Assembly (NCBI GenBank): GCA_902787575.1
Contig: CADAGX010000009.1
Coordinates: 26,240 to 90,239, forward strand
Length of the DNA: 64,000 nucleotides
Direction: 5' to 3'
Origin: an uncultured Bacteroidales bacterium
GTDB taxonomy: Bacteria > Bacteroidota > Bacteroidia > Bacteroidales > Bacteroidaceae
Shown here: positions 33,952-42,542 of the stretch, piece by piece
Position numbering within the stretch: position 1 is the stretch's first letter
Layout: each line of letters begins with the position of its first letter
Made by a program: the position numbers and the translations under genes
Notes under the pieces: generated by a model
Databases searched by the model: none
Told to the model about the DNA's origin: nothing
The model's input: the letters and a program-made list of their open reading frames with translations, nothing else

Positions 33952-35211
33952 TCAGTTGTAGCAGGTTTCTCCGTGTTCGTACACATCCAGTCCCTCATCC
34001 TCGATGCGCGCGTCCACACGCAAGCCGTGCATGTGTTTGATACCATAGAATAATACCAGTCCGCAGGCGGCTGCCCAAAGGTCGATGACGAGGATGCCAA
34101 AGCACTGCGCTCCGAAGAATCCCCAGCCGTGGCCGTAGAAAGCTCCGCTGGAGGTGGAGAGCAGGCCGGTGAGCAGCGTGCCAAGGATGCCGCAGACACC
34201 GTGTACGCTCGATGCACCAACCGGGTCGTCGATGTGCAGACGGTGGTCTATGAACTCGATGGAATACACCAGCACAATGCCACACACGAGGCCGATGGCT
34301 GCAGCGCCCGCGGGCGAGACGAGGTCGCAGCCCGCTGTGATGCCCACTAGTCCGGCCAGCACGCCGTTGAGCATCAGAGAGAACGAGGGCTTTCCGTATT
34401 TGCGCCACGTCAGAAACATCGTGCCTACGCCTCCGGATGCGGCTGCCAGGTTGGTGGTCAGCAGCACGTGGCTGATGGCCGTGCGGTTTACCTCGCCCGA
34501 CGCTGCCAACTGCGAGCCGGGGTTGAAACCGAACCAGCCGAGCCAGAGGATGAAAACGCCCAGAGCGGCCAGCGTGAGTGAGTGGCCCGGAATGGCACGG
34601 CTAACGCCCTCGCTGGTGTACTTGCCGCGTCGGGCGCCAAGCGCCATGGCGCCTATGAGGGCCAGCACACCGCCCACGCTATGCACGATGGCCGAACCGG
34701 CAAAGTCGTGAAAGACGGTGCCGAAGGTGGTGGTCATGAAACTGCCGCTCGCATCGTTGCAGAGCCAGCCGCCGCCCCACGTCCAGTGGCCTTCTACCGG
34801 ATAGATGAGCAGCGTGATGACGGCGCTGTAGATGACGTACATCGAAAACTTCGTGCGCTCGGCCATTGCTCCGCTTACGATGGTGGCACTCGTGGCGCAG
34901 AATACTGTCTCGAACATGAGGAAACCCTCCACCGGAAGGTCGCCGCTGTAGAACGAGAGGTCGCCCCAGTTGGGCGCGCCGATGAAGCCTGCACCCTCCG
35001 AGCCAAACATAAAGCCGAAGCCTACGAACCAGAAAAGCAGCGAGCCGAACATGAAGTCTACGAAGTTCTTAAACAGAATGTTGGCCGTGTTCTTGCCGCG
35101 CGTGAAGCCGGCCTCGCACAGCGCGAAGCCCGGTTGCATCCAAAATACAAGCATGGCTGCCAGTAGCATCCATACGGTGTCGAGTGAGAGAGCGATGTCA
35201 TTCATATGCAT
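33952..35211 (-). CDS. amt: Ammonium transporter
   Basis: A 419-residue Amt/Mep/Rh family channel with 11 predicted helices. Diagnostic segments: WMLLAAMLVFWMQPGFALCEAGFTR at the N-terminus, FHDFAGSAIVHSVGG (twin-His pore region, about residue 170), WLGWFGFNPGS and VHGVCGILGTLLTG (second pore His). It lies 33 bases after the P-II gene, the classic glnK-amt pairing in which the P-II trimer plugs the channel. An alternative start two codons downstream (35205) is possible. Confidence 0.95.
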   Translation of the reverse strand: MHMNDIALSLDTVWMLLAAMLVFWMQPGFALCEAGFTRGKNTANILFKNFVDFMFGSLLFWFVGFGFMFGSEGAGFIGAPNWGDLSFYSGDLPVEGFLMFETVFCATSATIVSGAMAERTKFSMYVIYSAVITLLIYPVEGHWTWGGGWLCNDASGSFMTTTFGTVFHDFAGSAIVHSVGGVLALIGAMALGARRGKYTSEGVSRAIPGHSLTLAALGVFILWLGWFGFNPGSQLAASGEVNRTAISHVLLTTNLAAASGGVGTMFLTWRKYGKPSFSLMLNGVLAGLVGITAGCDLVSPAGAAAIGLVCGIVLVYSIEFIDHRLHIDDPVGASSVHGVCGILGTLLTGLLSTSSGAFYGHGWGFFGAQCFGILVIDLWAAACGLVLFYGIKHMHGLRVDARIEDEGLDVYEHGETCYN

Positions 35212-35244
35212 AGGGTGTAATTTGTGGTTTGTCGTTTTGCAATC

Positions 35245-35592
35245 TTATTTCTTATCTCTGAGCACGGTGTCGCCGTGTTCGCCCGTGCGGATGCTCCACG
35301 TGTCGATGATGTCGCTGACGAAGATGCGTCCGTCGCCCACCTCTCCGGTGTGGGCCGTTTCGGCTATCACCCTGACCGTTGGCTCCACGAAATGGTCGCG
35401 GCAGACGATGGCGAGTGCCACGCGCTCTATGACATCCGTAGAATACTGCACGCCGCGGTAGATGCGTTCCTGTCGGCTCTGGCCAATGCCATGCACGTCG
35501 TGATATTCGAACCAGTCAATATCCGACCTGAGGAGCGCTTCTTTGACGTCCTCGAACTTGGTTTTGCGAATTATCGCCTCAATTCTTTTCAT
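35245..35592 (-). CDS. glnK: P-II nitrogen regulatory protein
   Basis: A 115-residue P-II protein. MKRIEAIIRKTKFEDVKEAL opens like GlnB/GlnK; the T-loop HGIGQSRQERIYRGVQYSTDVIERV carries Tyr50 at the place of the uridylylated Tyr51 of E. coli GlnB. C-terminal TGEVGDGRIFVSDI is the second P-II signature. It senses 2-oxoglutarate, ATP and ADP and most likely controls the adjacent Amt. Whether to call it GlnB or GlnK rests on the amt linkage. Confidence 0.93.
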   Translation of the reverse strand: MKRIEAIIRKTKFEDVKEALLRSDIDWFEYHDVHGIGQSRQERIYRGVQYSTDVIERVALAIVCRDHFVEPTVRVIAETAHTGEVGDGRIFVSDIIDTWSIRTGEHGDTVLRDKK

Positions 35593-35642
35593 TCTGTAGG
35601 GTAAAAAATTAAAATGAATAACAAAAAGTTTGTTTCCGAGGG

Positions 35643-35650
35643 CAAAAGTA
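35643..35650 (-). promoter_or_regulatory. -7 element of the glnK-amt operon
   Basis: Minus strand TACTTTTG, a perfect TAnnTTTG, 50 bases upstream of glnK. No TTTG is found at -33, which fits a promoter needing an activator. Confidence 0.5.
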
Positions 35651-35823
35651 GTGCATTCTGATATTTGGAGCAGGCGATGAGGCGCATTTTAATTCTTATT
35701 TTGCGTGCAAAATTTTAATCTGAAAGCTCAAATGTGAATTCGCTTTCATATTGAAATAATTTTCTCGCATCGCCTTGCAATCTGTAACATTTGATGTATT
35801 TTTAGATTTATTTGGCGCTGCAT

Positions 35824-35855
35824 ATTGCGACATGTGTCAAAACGTCGTACCTTTG
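35824..35855 (+). promoter_or_regulatory. Promoter of the dapF-dapL-gltB-gltD-glnN operon
   Basis: ATTG at 35824-35827 (near TTTG), a 20-base spacer and TACCTTTG at 35848-35855. The leader to dapF is about 42 bases and contains the TCAGTC/GACTGA dyad. Confidence 0.7.
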
Positions 35856-35903
35856 CGTCGAAAAATTGCATTTAGTCAGTCGTCGACTGAAAAACAAACG
35901 AAA

Positions 35904-36713
35904 ATGACACGAAAAGTACGTTTTACCAAAATGCAAGGCGTAGGCAACGACTACATCTACGTCAATACATTATTAAATAAAGTAAGCGACCCGTCTGAGG
36001 CCGCACGCCTGTGGAGTTCGCCTCACACGGGCATTGGCAGCGACGGGCTGGTGCTCATTGGCGCTGCCACCGAGAGCGGAGCAGATTTCTCGATGCGTAT
36101 CTTCAACGCCGACGGCTCGGAGGCCACGATGTGCGGCAACGCCTCGCGCTGCGTAGGTAAGTATCTCTACGAGCGCGGCCTGACGGACCGCACGGAGATA
36201 GGGTTGCAGACACTCTCGGACGTGAAAAAGCTCAGGCTACAGGTGGAGAACGGAACGGTAGAGTCTGTCAGCGTGGATATGCTCGTGCCACGTCTGGCCG
36301 ACGACAAGTTGTTCTGCCCTGCGCCCGGGCTGCCCGATGGAACCTTCGTGTGGGTGGGCAATCCCCACTACGTAATATTTACCGACGACGTGGACGGGGT
36401 GGAGGACGACGGGCCGCTGCTGGAGTGCCATCCATCGTTTCCGCAGCGCTCGAACATAGAGTTTGCGTACGTGCTGCCCGACGGTCGCATCCGCATGAGG
36501 GTGTGGGAGCGCGGCAGCGGAGTGACGCGAGCCTGTGGCACGGGAGCCTGTGCCACGGCTGTGGCAGCAGTGCTGAAGGGCCTTGTGGGCCGGCAGACGG
36601 AGGTGGTGATGGACGGCGGAACGCTTAGCATAGACTGGCACGAGGCCGACAACCACGTCTGGCAGACCGGGCCGGCCGAATTCGTCTTCGACGGCGAGAT
36701 AGACGACGTGTGA
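35904..36713 (+). CDS. dapF: Diaminopimelate epimerase
   Basis: A 269-residue cofactor-independent epimerase converting LL- to meso-diaminopimelate for lysine and peptidoglycan. [14 protein letters not shown] opens as usual; the catalytic cysteines are in [11 protein letters not shown] (about residue 74) and [10 protein letters not shown] (about 212). Start at 35904 places the ATG after the promoter and its dyad. It is followed 46 bases later by dapL, which makes its substrate. Confidence 0.97.
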   Translation: MTRKVRFTKMQGVGNDYIYVNTLLNKVSDPSEAARLWSSPHTGIGSDGLVLIGAATESGADFSMRIFNADGSEATMCGNASRCVGKYLYERGLTDRTEIGLQTLSDVKKLRLQVENGTVESVSVDMLVPRLADDKLFCPAPGLPDGTFVWVGNPHYVIFTDDVDGVEDDGPLLECHPSFPQRSNIEFAYVLPDGRIRMRVWERGSGVTRACGTGACATAVAAVLKGLVGRQTEVVMDGGTLSIDWHEADNHVWQTGPAEFVFDGEIDDV

Positions 36714-36759
36714 CATCCGAGAAAACAGTGTGTAAGATTTTTATTCCAAAACGAGAAAT

Positions 36760-37989
36760 ATGGCTTTAGTTAACGACCATTTCCTGAAATTGCCCAACAA
36801 CTATCTGTTCTCCGACGTGGCAAAGAAGGTGAACGCCTTCAAGGCGACGCATCCCAAGGCGCGCGTCATCACGCTGGGCATCGGCGACGTCACCCAGCCG
36901 CTCTGTCCGGCCGTTGTCGAGGCCATCCACCGTGCCGCCGACGAGTTGGCGCAGCAGTCCACATTCCGCGGATACGGCCCCGAGCAGGGCTACGATTTCC
37001 TTCGCGAGGCCATCCTCAAGAACGATTTCCTGCCGCGCGGCATCCACCTCGACATGAGCGAGATTTTCGTCAACGACGGTTCCAAGAGCGACACAGGCAA
37101 CATACAGGAACTCATACGCTGGGACAATTCCATTGGCGTCACCGACCCCATCTATCCCGTTTACATCGACTCGAACGTGATGATAGGCCGTGCCGGTGTG
37201 ATGGAGGAAGGCCGATGGTCGAACGTCATCTACATGCCATGTACGGCCGAGAACGGATTTGTGCCCCAGATTCCCGAGCGGCGCGTAGACGTCATCTATC
37301 TGTGCTATCCCAACAATCCGACGGGTATGACGCTCACGAAGGACGAACTTCGCCACTGGGTGAACTATGCCCTACACAACGATGCGCTCATCTTCTTCGA
37401 CGCAGCCTACGAAGCATACATCCAGGACGATCGTATCCCGCACAGCATCTACGAGATTCGCGGTGCGCGCAAGTGCGCCATCGAGTTTCACTCCTATTCG
37501 AAGACGGCGGGCTTCACGGGCGTGCGTTGCGGTTACACCGTAGTGCCCAAGGAGGTGACGGCTGCCACGCTTGGCGGCGAGCGCATCTCGCTCAACCATT
37601 TGTGGCTGCGCAGGCAGAGTACTAAGTTCAACGGCACGAGTTACATCTCGCAGCGCGCTGCCGAGGCTGTCTATACGCCCGAGGGGAAGCGTCAGGTGCG
37701 TCAGACCATCGACTACTACATGCAGAACGCGCACAAGATGCTCTCCGCACTGCGTGCTCTCGGCTGCGAGGTCTACGGCGGCGAGCATGCTCCGTACCTG
37801 TGGCTCAAGACGCCAGGCGGCACCGGCTCGTGGCAATTTTTCGAAGAGATGCTCTACGGCGCCCACGTCGTCTGCACGCCAGGCGTGGGATTCGGGCCGG
37901 CCGGCGAGGGCTACGTGCGGCTTACGGCTTTCGGACGGCACGACGAGACGGCCGAGGCGCTGCAGAGACTGGAGAAATGGATGGGATAA
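36760..37989 (+). CDS. dapL: LL-diaminopimelate aminotransferase
   Basis: A 409-residue PLP enzyme making LL-diaminopimelate directly from tetrahydrodipicolinate and glutamate. ALVNDHFLKLPNNYLFSDVAKKV is the distinctive DapL N-terminus, NDGSKSDTGNI and CYPNNPTGM are cofactor motifs, and HSYSKTAGFTGVR holds the Schiff-base lysine. It links lysine synthesis to the glutamate supplied by gltBD downstream. 20 bases before gltB. Confidence 0.97.
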   Translation: MALVNDHFLKLPNNYLFSDVAKKVNAFKATHPKARVITLGIGDVTQPLCPAVVEAIHRAADELAQQSTFRGYGPEQGYDFLREAILKNDFLPRGIHLDMSEIFVNDGSKSDTGNIQELIRWDNSIGVTDPIYPVYIDSNVMIGRAGVMEEGRWSNVIYMPCTAENGFVPQIPERRVDVIYLCYPNNPTGMTLTKDELRHWVNYALHNDALIFFDAAYEAYIQDDRIPHSIYEIRGARKCAIEFHSYSKTAGFTGVRCGYTVVPKEVTAATLGGERISLNHLWLRRQSTKFNGTSYISQRAAEAVYTPEGKRQVRQTIDYYMQNAHKMLSALRALGCEVYGGEHAPYLWLKTPGGTGSWQFFEEMLYGAHVVCTPGVGFGPAGEGYVRLTAFGRHDETAEALQRLEKWMG

Positions 37990-38009
37990 CAAAAACATAA
38001 GGTAAAAAG

Positions 38010-41000
38010 ATGAAAACGGCAACCCGGAATGGCCTTTATCAGCCAGAGTACGAGCACGATGCGTGCGGCGTAGGCATGGTGGTGAACATACACGGCGTCA
38101 AGAGTCACGAATTGGTGGACCAGGCGCTACGTGTGCTGGAGAATATGGAGCATCGCGGAGCCGAGACGCGCGACAAGACGGGCGACGGCGCAGGCATCAT
38201 GCTGCAGATTCCCCACGAGTTTATCCTTCTGCAAGGCATTCCCGTTCCCGAGAAGGGGCGCTACGGCACCGGCCTCGTGTTCCTGCCCAAAGACGAGGCG
38301 TCGCAGCAGGAGATACTGAGCGTGATGATCGACGAGATAGAGCGCGAGGGCCTGCAGCTGATGCACCTGCGCACGGTGCCCACCTGCCCCGAGGTGCTGG
38401 GCGACGGCGCACGCCGTGTGGAACCGGCCATCAAGCAGATTTTCGTCACAGGCGTGTCGGACAAAAAGGCCGACGCCCTGCCTCGCACATTATATGTCAT
38501 AAGAAAGAAGATAGAGCGTCGCATTACGCACCCCGACTTCTATATCTGCTCGCTCAGCACCACGAATATCATCTACAAGGGCATGCTCTCCAGCGGACAG
38601 CTGCGCCGCTATTTTCCCGACCTTTCGAGCCCATACCTGACAAGCGGACTGGCTCTGGTGCACTCACGTTTCAGCACGAACACGTTTCCTACGTGGTCGC
38701 TGGCCCAGCCTTTCCGTCTGTTGGCGCACAACGGCGAAATTAACACCATACGCGGCAATCGCGGCTGGATGAAGGCGCGCGAGAGCGTACTCAGCAGCGA
38801 AGCATTGGGCGACATACGCGAAATCTCGCCCATCGTGCAGGATGGCATGAGCGACTCGGCCAGCCTCGACAACGTCTTCGAGTTCCTGACCATGAGCGGC
38901 CTGTCTCTGCCTCAGGCAATGGCCATCCTGGTGCCGGAATCGTTCAACGACAAAAACCCCATCACGGAAGACCTGAAAGCTTTCTACGAGTACCATTCCA
39001 TCCTGATGGAGCCGTGGGACGGTCCGGCTGCGCTGCTCTTCTCCGACGGGCGCTATGCCGGCGGCTTGCTCGACCGCAACGGCCTTCGTCCCTCGCGTTA
39101 TACCATTACGCGTCAGGGCGTTATGGTGGTAGCCTCGGAGGTGGGCGTGATGGATTTCGAGCCCGGCGACGTGGTGTCGAAGGGCCGTCTGCAGCCCGGC
39201 AAGATTCTGCTCATCGACACGCAGGAAGGCAAAGTGTATTACGACGGCGAGATAAAGGAGCAACTGGCCGCGGCGCATCCCTATCGCGAATGGCTCAGCG
39301 AAAACCGCGTGCAGCTGGAGAAACTGAAGAGCGGGCGACACGTAGATAACTCGGTGTCCGACTTCGGATGGCGGCTGCTGCAGTTCGGTTACGGCCGCGA
39401 GGACATCGAAAAGACCATCATACCCATGGCAACGACAGGGCAGGAGCCTGTGGCTGCAATGGGCAACGACACACCGCTGGCCGTCGTGAGCGATCGTCCG
39501 CAAGTGTTGTTCAACTATTTTCGTCAGCAGTTTGCTCAGGTTACCAACCCGGCCATCGATCCCATTCGCGAAGAATTGGTGATGTCGCTGACAGAATACA
39601 TCGGCGCCGTGGGCACCAACATACTGACGCCCGATGCCTCGAACTGCAAGATGGTGCGCCTGCCGCAGCCGGTGCTGACCAATACACATCTGGACATACT
39701 CTGCAACATCCGCTACAAAGGCTTCAAGACGCAGAAACTGCCCATCGTATTTGAGAAATCGAAGGCCGAATCCGGGCTACGTCAGGCTCTCGACGCTCTC
39801 TGTCGCGAGGCAGAGCGCAGCGTAGACGAGGGAGTGAACTACATCATCCTCAGCGACCGCGATACAGACCGCGAGCACGTGGCCATCCCCTCGCTGCTGG
39901 CCGTGAGTGCCGTGCATCACTATCTGATTAACGTGGGTAAGCGCGTGCAGACCGCGCTCATCGTGGAAAGCGGCGAGATACGCGAGACGATGCATGCGGC
40001 GTTGCTGCTGGGCTATGGTGCCAGCGCTATATGCCCGTACATGACATTTGCCATTCTGGACGACCTGGTACGGCGCGGACAGATACAGGAAGACTATGCT
40101 ACAGCCGAGGCCCACTATATCATGGCCGTGGACAAGGGGCTGAAGAAGATTATGTCCAAAATGGGCATCTCTACGATTCGTTCCTACCGCGGCGCCAAGA
40201 TTTTCGAGAGCATCGGACTCGGCGAGGACCTGCTGCGCCGCTATTTCGGCACGGAGGTGAGCACCATCGGAGGCATCGGGCTGAAGGAGATTGCGCGCGA
40301 TGCCATACGCCTGCACGATGCGGCGAACTGCTCTCCCTCTGATGTGCAGCTGCCCAACCTCGGACAATTCTCGTGGCGCAAGGACGGCATCCCGCACGCA
40401 TGGAATCCGGATACCATCTACCGCCTACAGATAGCCACCCGAACGGGAGACTACGAGAAGTTTAAGGAGTGGTCGGCGCTGGTGGACGCGAAGGAGACGC
40501 CCATCTTCATACGCGACTTTTTCCGGTGGAAGAAGGCTGCCACGCCTACGCCAATCGACGAGGTGGAGCCCGTGGAAAGCATCGTCCGTCACTTCGTCAC
40601 TGGTGCCATGTCGTTCGGTGCGCTGAGCATCGAAGCCCACGAGGCGCTCGCCCTGGCCATGAACCGGCTTGGCACGCGCTCCAACACGGGCGAAGGCGGC
40701 GAAGATAATGCCCGCTACCGTACACAGGTGGACGGCGTCTCGCTGTCGAGCAAAACCAAGCAGATAGCCAGCGGGCGCTTTGGCGTGACGGCCGAATATC
40801 TAGTGAACGCTGAGGAGATTCAAATCAAGGTGGCGCAGGGCGCAAAGCCCGGCGAGGGCGGGCAACTGCCCGGATTCAAGGTGAACGAAATCATAGCCAA
40901 GACGCGCAATGCCATACCAGGTATCTCGCTCATCTCGCCGCCTCCGCATCACGACATATACTCCATCGAGGACTTGGCACAGCTCATCTTCGACCTGAAA

Positions 41001-42500
41001 AACGTCAATCCTGCTGCGGCTGTCAGCGTGAAGCTTGTGGCCGAGAGCGGCGTGGGCACCATAGCGGCCGGCGTGGCCAAGGCAAAGGCAGACCTTATCG
41101 TGATAAGCGGCGCAGAGGGTGGCACAGGTGCCTCGCCGGCCAGCTCAATGCGCTTTGCGGGTATCTCGCCCGAGATAGGTCTGGCTGAAACGCAGCAGAC
41201 GCTCGTGGCCAACGGACTGCGTAATCAAGTGCGCCTGCAGACCGACGGACAGCTGAAGACGGCCAAGGACGTCATCGTCATGGCCATGCTTGGTGCCGAC
41301 GAGTTCTCGTTCGGCACGCTGCCGCTGATAGTCTTGGGCTGCGTGATGATGCGCAAGTGCAACACCAACACGTGCCCGATGGGCGTGGCTACGCAGGACG
41401 CAGCGTTGCGAAAGCACTTCGAGGGACGGGCCGAATACGTGGTAAACTATTTCACCTTCCTGGCACGTCAGGTGCGCGAGTATCTGAGCGAAATCGGCGT
41501 GCGCAGTCTGAAGGAAATCATTGGCCACACGGAGTTTATAGAGACCGACACCGCCGGCATGACGGACAAGCAGAGGACCATCGACTTCGGCCGCCTGCTA
41601 TTTAAGCCCGAGACGGACCGTGCGCTCTATTGGAACCGCGGTGCCTACTCTCGTGTGGAAGGTGTGAAGGACGAGGAAATTATCCGTGCGGCCCGGAAGG
41701 CCATAGACGGCTGTGAGGAGGTGACGCTCGACTATACCATCAAGAATACCGACCGTGCCACCACGACGATGCTCAGCGGTGTCATTGCTGCAAAGTATGG
41801 AGAGGCTGGTCTGCCAGACGGCACGATAAATATCAAGTTCAAGGGCTCTGCCGGCCAGTCGTTCGGCGCCTTTGCCGTGTGCGGTCTGAACATTAGGCTC
41901 GAGGGCGAGTGCAACGACTACTTTGGCAAAGGGCTCTCCGGCGGGCGCATCAGCATCCTGCCGCCAGCGCGCAGAAGCGACGACTTCCGCGCCGAAGACA
42001 ATATCATAGCCGGCAATACGGGTCTGTACGGTGCCACGTCGGGCGAGCTGTATGTCAACGGTCGGGTGGGCGAGCGATTCGGCGTTCGCAACTCTGGCGC
42101 AACGGCTGTGATAGAGGGCGCCGGCGACCACTGCTGCGAATATATGACGGGCGGCCGTGTGGTGGTGCTTGGCAAGACGGGGCGCAACTTTGCCGCGGGC
42201 ATGTCGGGCGGTGTGGCGTACGTTTACGACCCCGACCACACGTTCGACTACTTCTGCAACATGGACATGGTGGAACTCTCGCTCGTGGAGGACAGCGTTT
42301 CGCACAAGGAGTTGCTCGAACTCATACGCCAGCATTATCTCCACACGGGTTCGGCGCTGGCCGGCCGCATGCTCGACGACTGGCGCCGCCACGTGGAAGA
42401 TTTCATCCAGGTGGTGCCTATCGAATACAAGCGCGTGCTCGAGGAGGAGAAGATGGCCCGCCTGCACGAAAAGATAGCCGACATACAGCGCGACTACTGA
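38010..42500 (+). CDS. gltB: Glutamate synthase, large (alpha) subunit
   Basis: A 1496-residue GOGAT large subunit. The N-terminal glutaminase domain has Cys19 (EHDACGVG), exposed after propeptide removal, and LLAHNGEINTI. The FMN/synthase domain carries PGEGGQLPGFKV and ISGAEGGTGASP. Cysteines in the pattern C-x5-C-x4-C (GCVMMRKCNTNTCPMG, about residues 1111-1122) bind the 3Fe-4S cluster. The C-terminal GXGXG beta-helix spans about 1260-1440. It makes two glutamates from glutamine and 2-oxoglutarate with GltD. Confidence 0.97.
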   Translation: MKTATRNGLYQPEYEHDACGVGMVVNIHGVKSHELVDQALRVLENMEHRGAETRDKTGDGAGIMLQIPHEFILLQGIPVPEKGRYGTGLVFLPKDEASQQEILSVMIDEIEREGLQLMHLRTVPTCPEVLGDGARRVEPAIKQIFVTGVSDKKADALPRTLYVIRKKIERRITHPDFYICSLSTTNIIYKGMLSSGQLRRYFPDLSSPYLTSGLALVHSRFSTNTFPTWSLAQPFRLLAHNGEINTIRGNRGWMKARESVLSSEALGDIREISPIVQDGMSDSASLDNVFEFLTMSGLSLPQAMAILVPESFNDKNPITEDLKAFYEYHSILMEPWDGPAALLFSDGRYAGGLLDRNGLRPSRYTITRQGVMVVASEVGVMDFEPGDVVSKGRLQPGKILLIDTQEGKVYYDGEIKEQLAAAHPYREWLSENRVQLEKLKSGRHVDNSVSDFGWRLLQFGYGREDIEKTIIPMATTGQEPVAAMGNDTPLAVVSDRPQVLFNYFRQQFAQVTNPAIDPIREELVMSLTEYIGAVGTNILTPDASNCKMVRLPQPVLTNTHLDILCNIRYKGFKTQKLPIVFEKSKAESGLRQALDALCREAERSVDEGVNYIILSDRDTDREHVAIPSLLAVSAVHHYLINVGKRVQTALIVESGEIRETMHAALLLGYGASAICPYMTFAILDDLVRRGQIQEDYATAEAHYIMAVDKGLKKIMSKMGISTIRSYRGAKIFESIGLGEDLLRRYFGTEVSTIGGIGLKEIARDAIRLHDAANCSPSDVQLPNLGQFSWRKDGIPHAWNPDTIYRLQIATRTGDYEKFKEWSALVDAKETPIFIRDFFRWKKAATPTPIDEVEPVESIVRHFVTGAMSFGALSIEAHEALALAMNRLGTRSNTGEGGEDNARYRTQVDGVSLSSKTKQIASGRFGVTAEYLVNAEEIQIKVAQGAKPGEGGQLPGFKVNEIIAKTRNAIPGISLISPPPHHDIYSIEDLAQLIFDLKNVNPAAAVSVKLVAESGVGTIAAGVAKAKADLIVISGAEGGTGASPASSMRFAGISPEIGLAETQQTLVANGLRNQVRLQTDGQLKTAKDVIVMAMLGADEFSFGTLPLIVLGCVMMRKCNTNTCPMGVATQDAALRKHFEGRAEYVVNYFTFLARQVREYLSEIGVRSLKEIIGHTEFIETDTAGMTDKQRTIDFGRLLFKPETDRALYWNRGAYSRVEGVKDEEIIRAARKAIDGCEEVTLDYTIKNTDRATTTMLSGVIAAKYGEAGLPDGTINIKFKGSAGQSFGAFAVCGLNIRLEGECNDYFGKGLSGGRISILPPARRSDDFRAEDNIIAGNTGLYGATSGELYVNGRVGERFGVRNSGATAVIEGAGDHCCEYMTGGRVVVLGKTGRNFAAGMSGGVAYVYDPDHTFDYFCNMDMVELSLVEDSVSHKELLELIRQHYLHTGSALAGRMLDDWRRHVEDFIQVVPIEYKRVLEEEKMARLHEKIADIQRDY

Positions 42501-42542
42501 GAAAATCCGTAATTCGTAAACCGTAAAGAGTGAATAACTTAG

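Larger units (their letters stand above)
35593..35903. promoter_or_regulatory. Divergent control region of the nitrogen locus
   Basis: An AT-rich 311-bp spacer between glnK (leftward) and dapF (rightward). It holds a rightward promoter (35824-35855), a leftward TACTTTTG element at 35643-35650, and two dyads: TTTTGC/GCAAAA with a 2-base centre at 35699-35712, and TCAGTC/GACTGA with a 3-base centre at 35876-35890 in the dapF leader. The dyads could be operator sites but match no regulator I can name. Confidence 0.6.

Noticed and set aside
35812-35830. Possible sigma-54 promoter (TGGCGC...TTGC) before dapF
   Set aside because: The distance between GG and GC is one base too long for sigma-54, and a good TAnnTTTG promoter lies just downstream.
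36237-36716. Minus-strand frame inside dapF
   Set aside because: Shadow of dapF, which has both catalytic cysteines and normal length.
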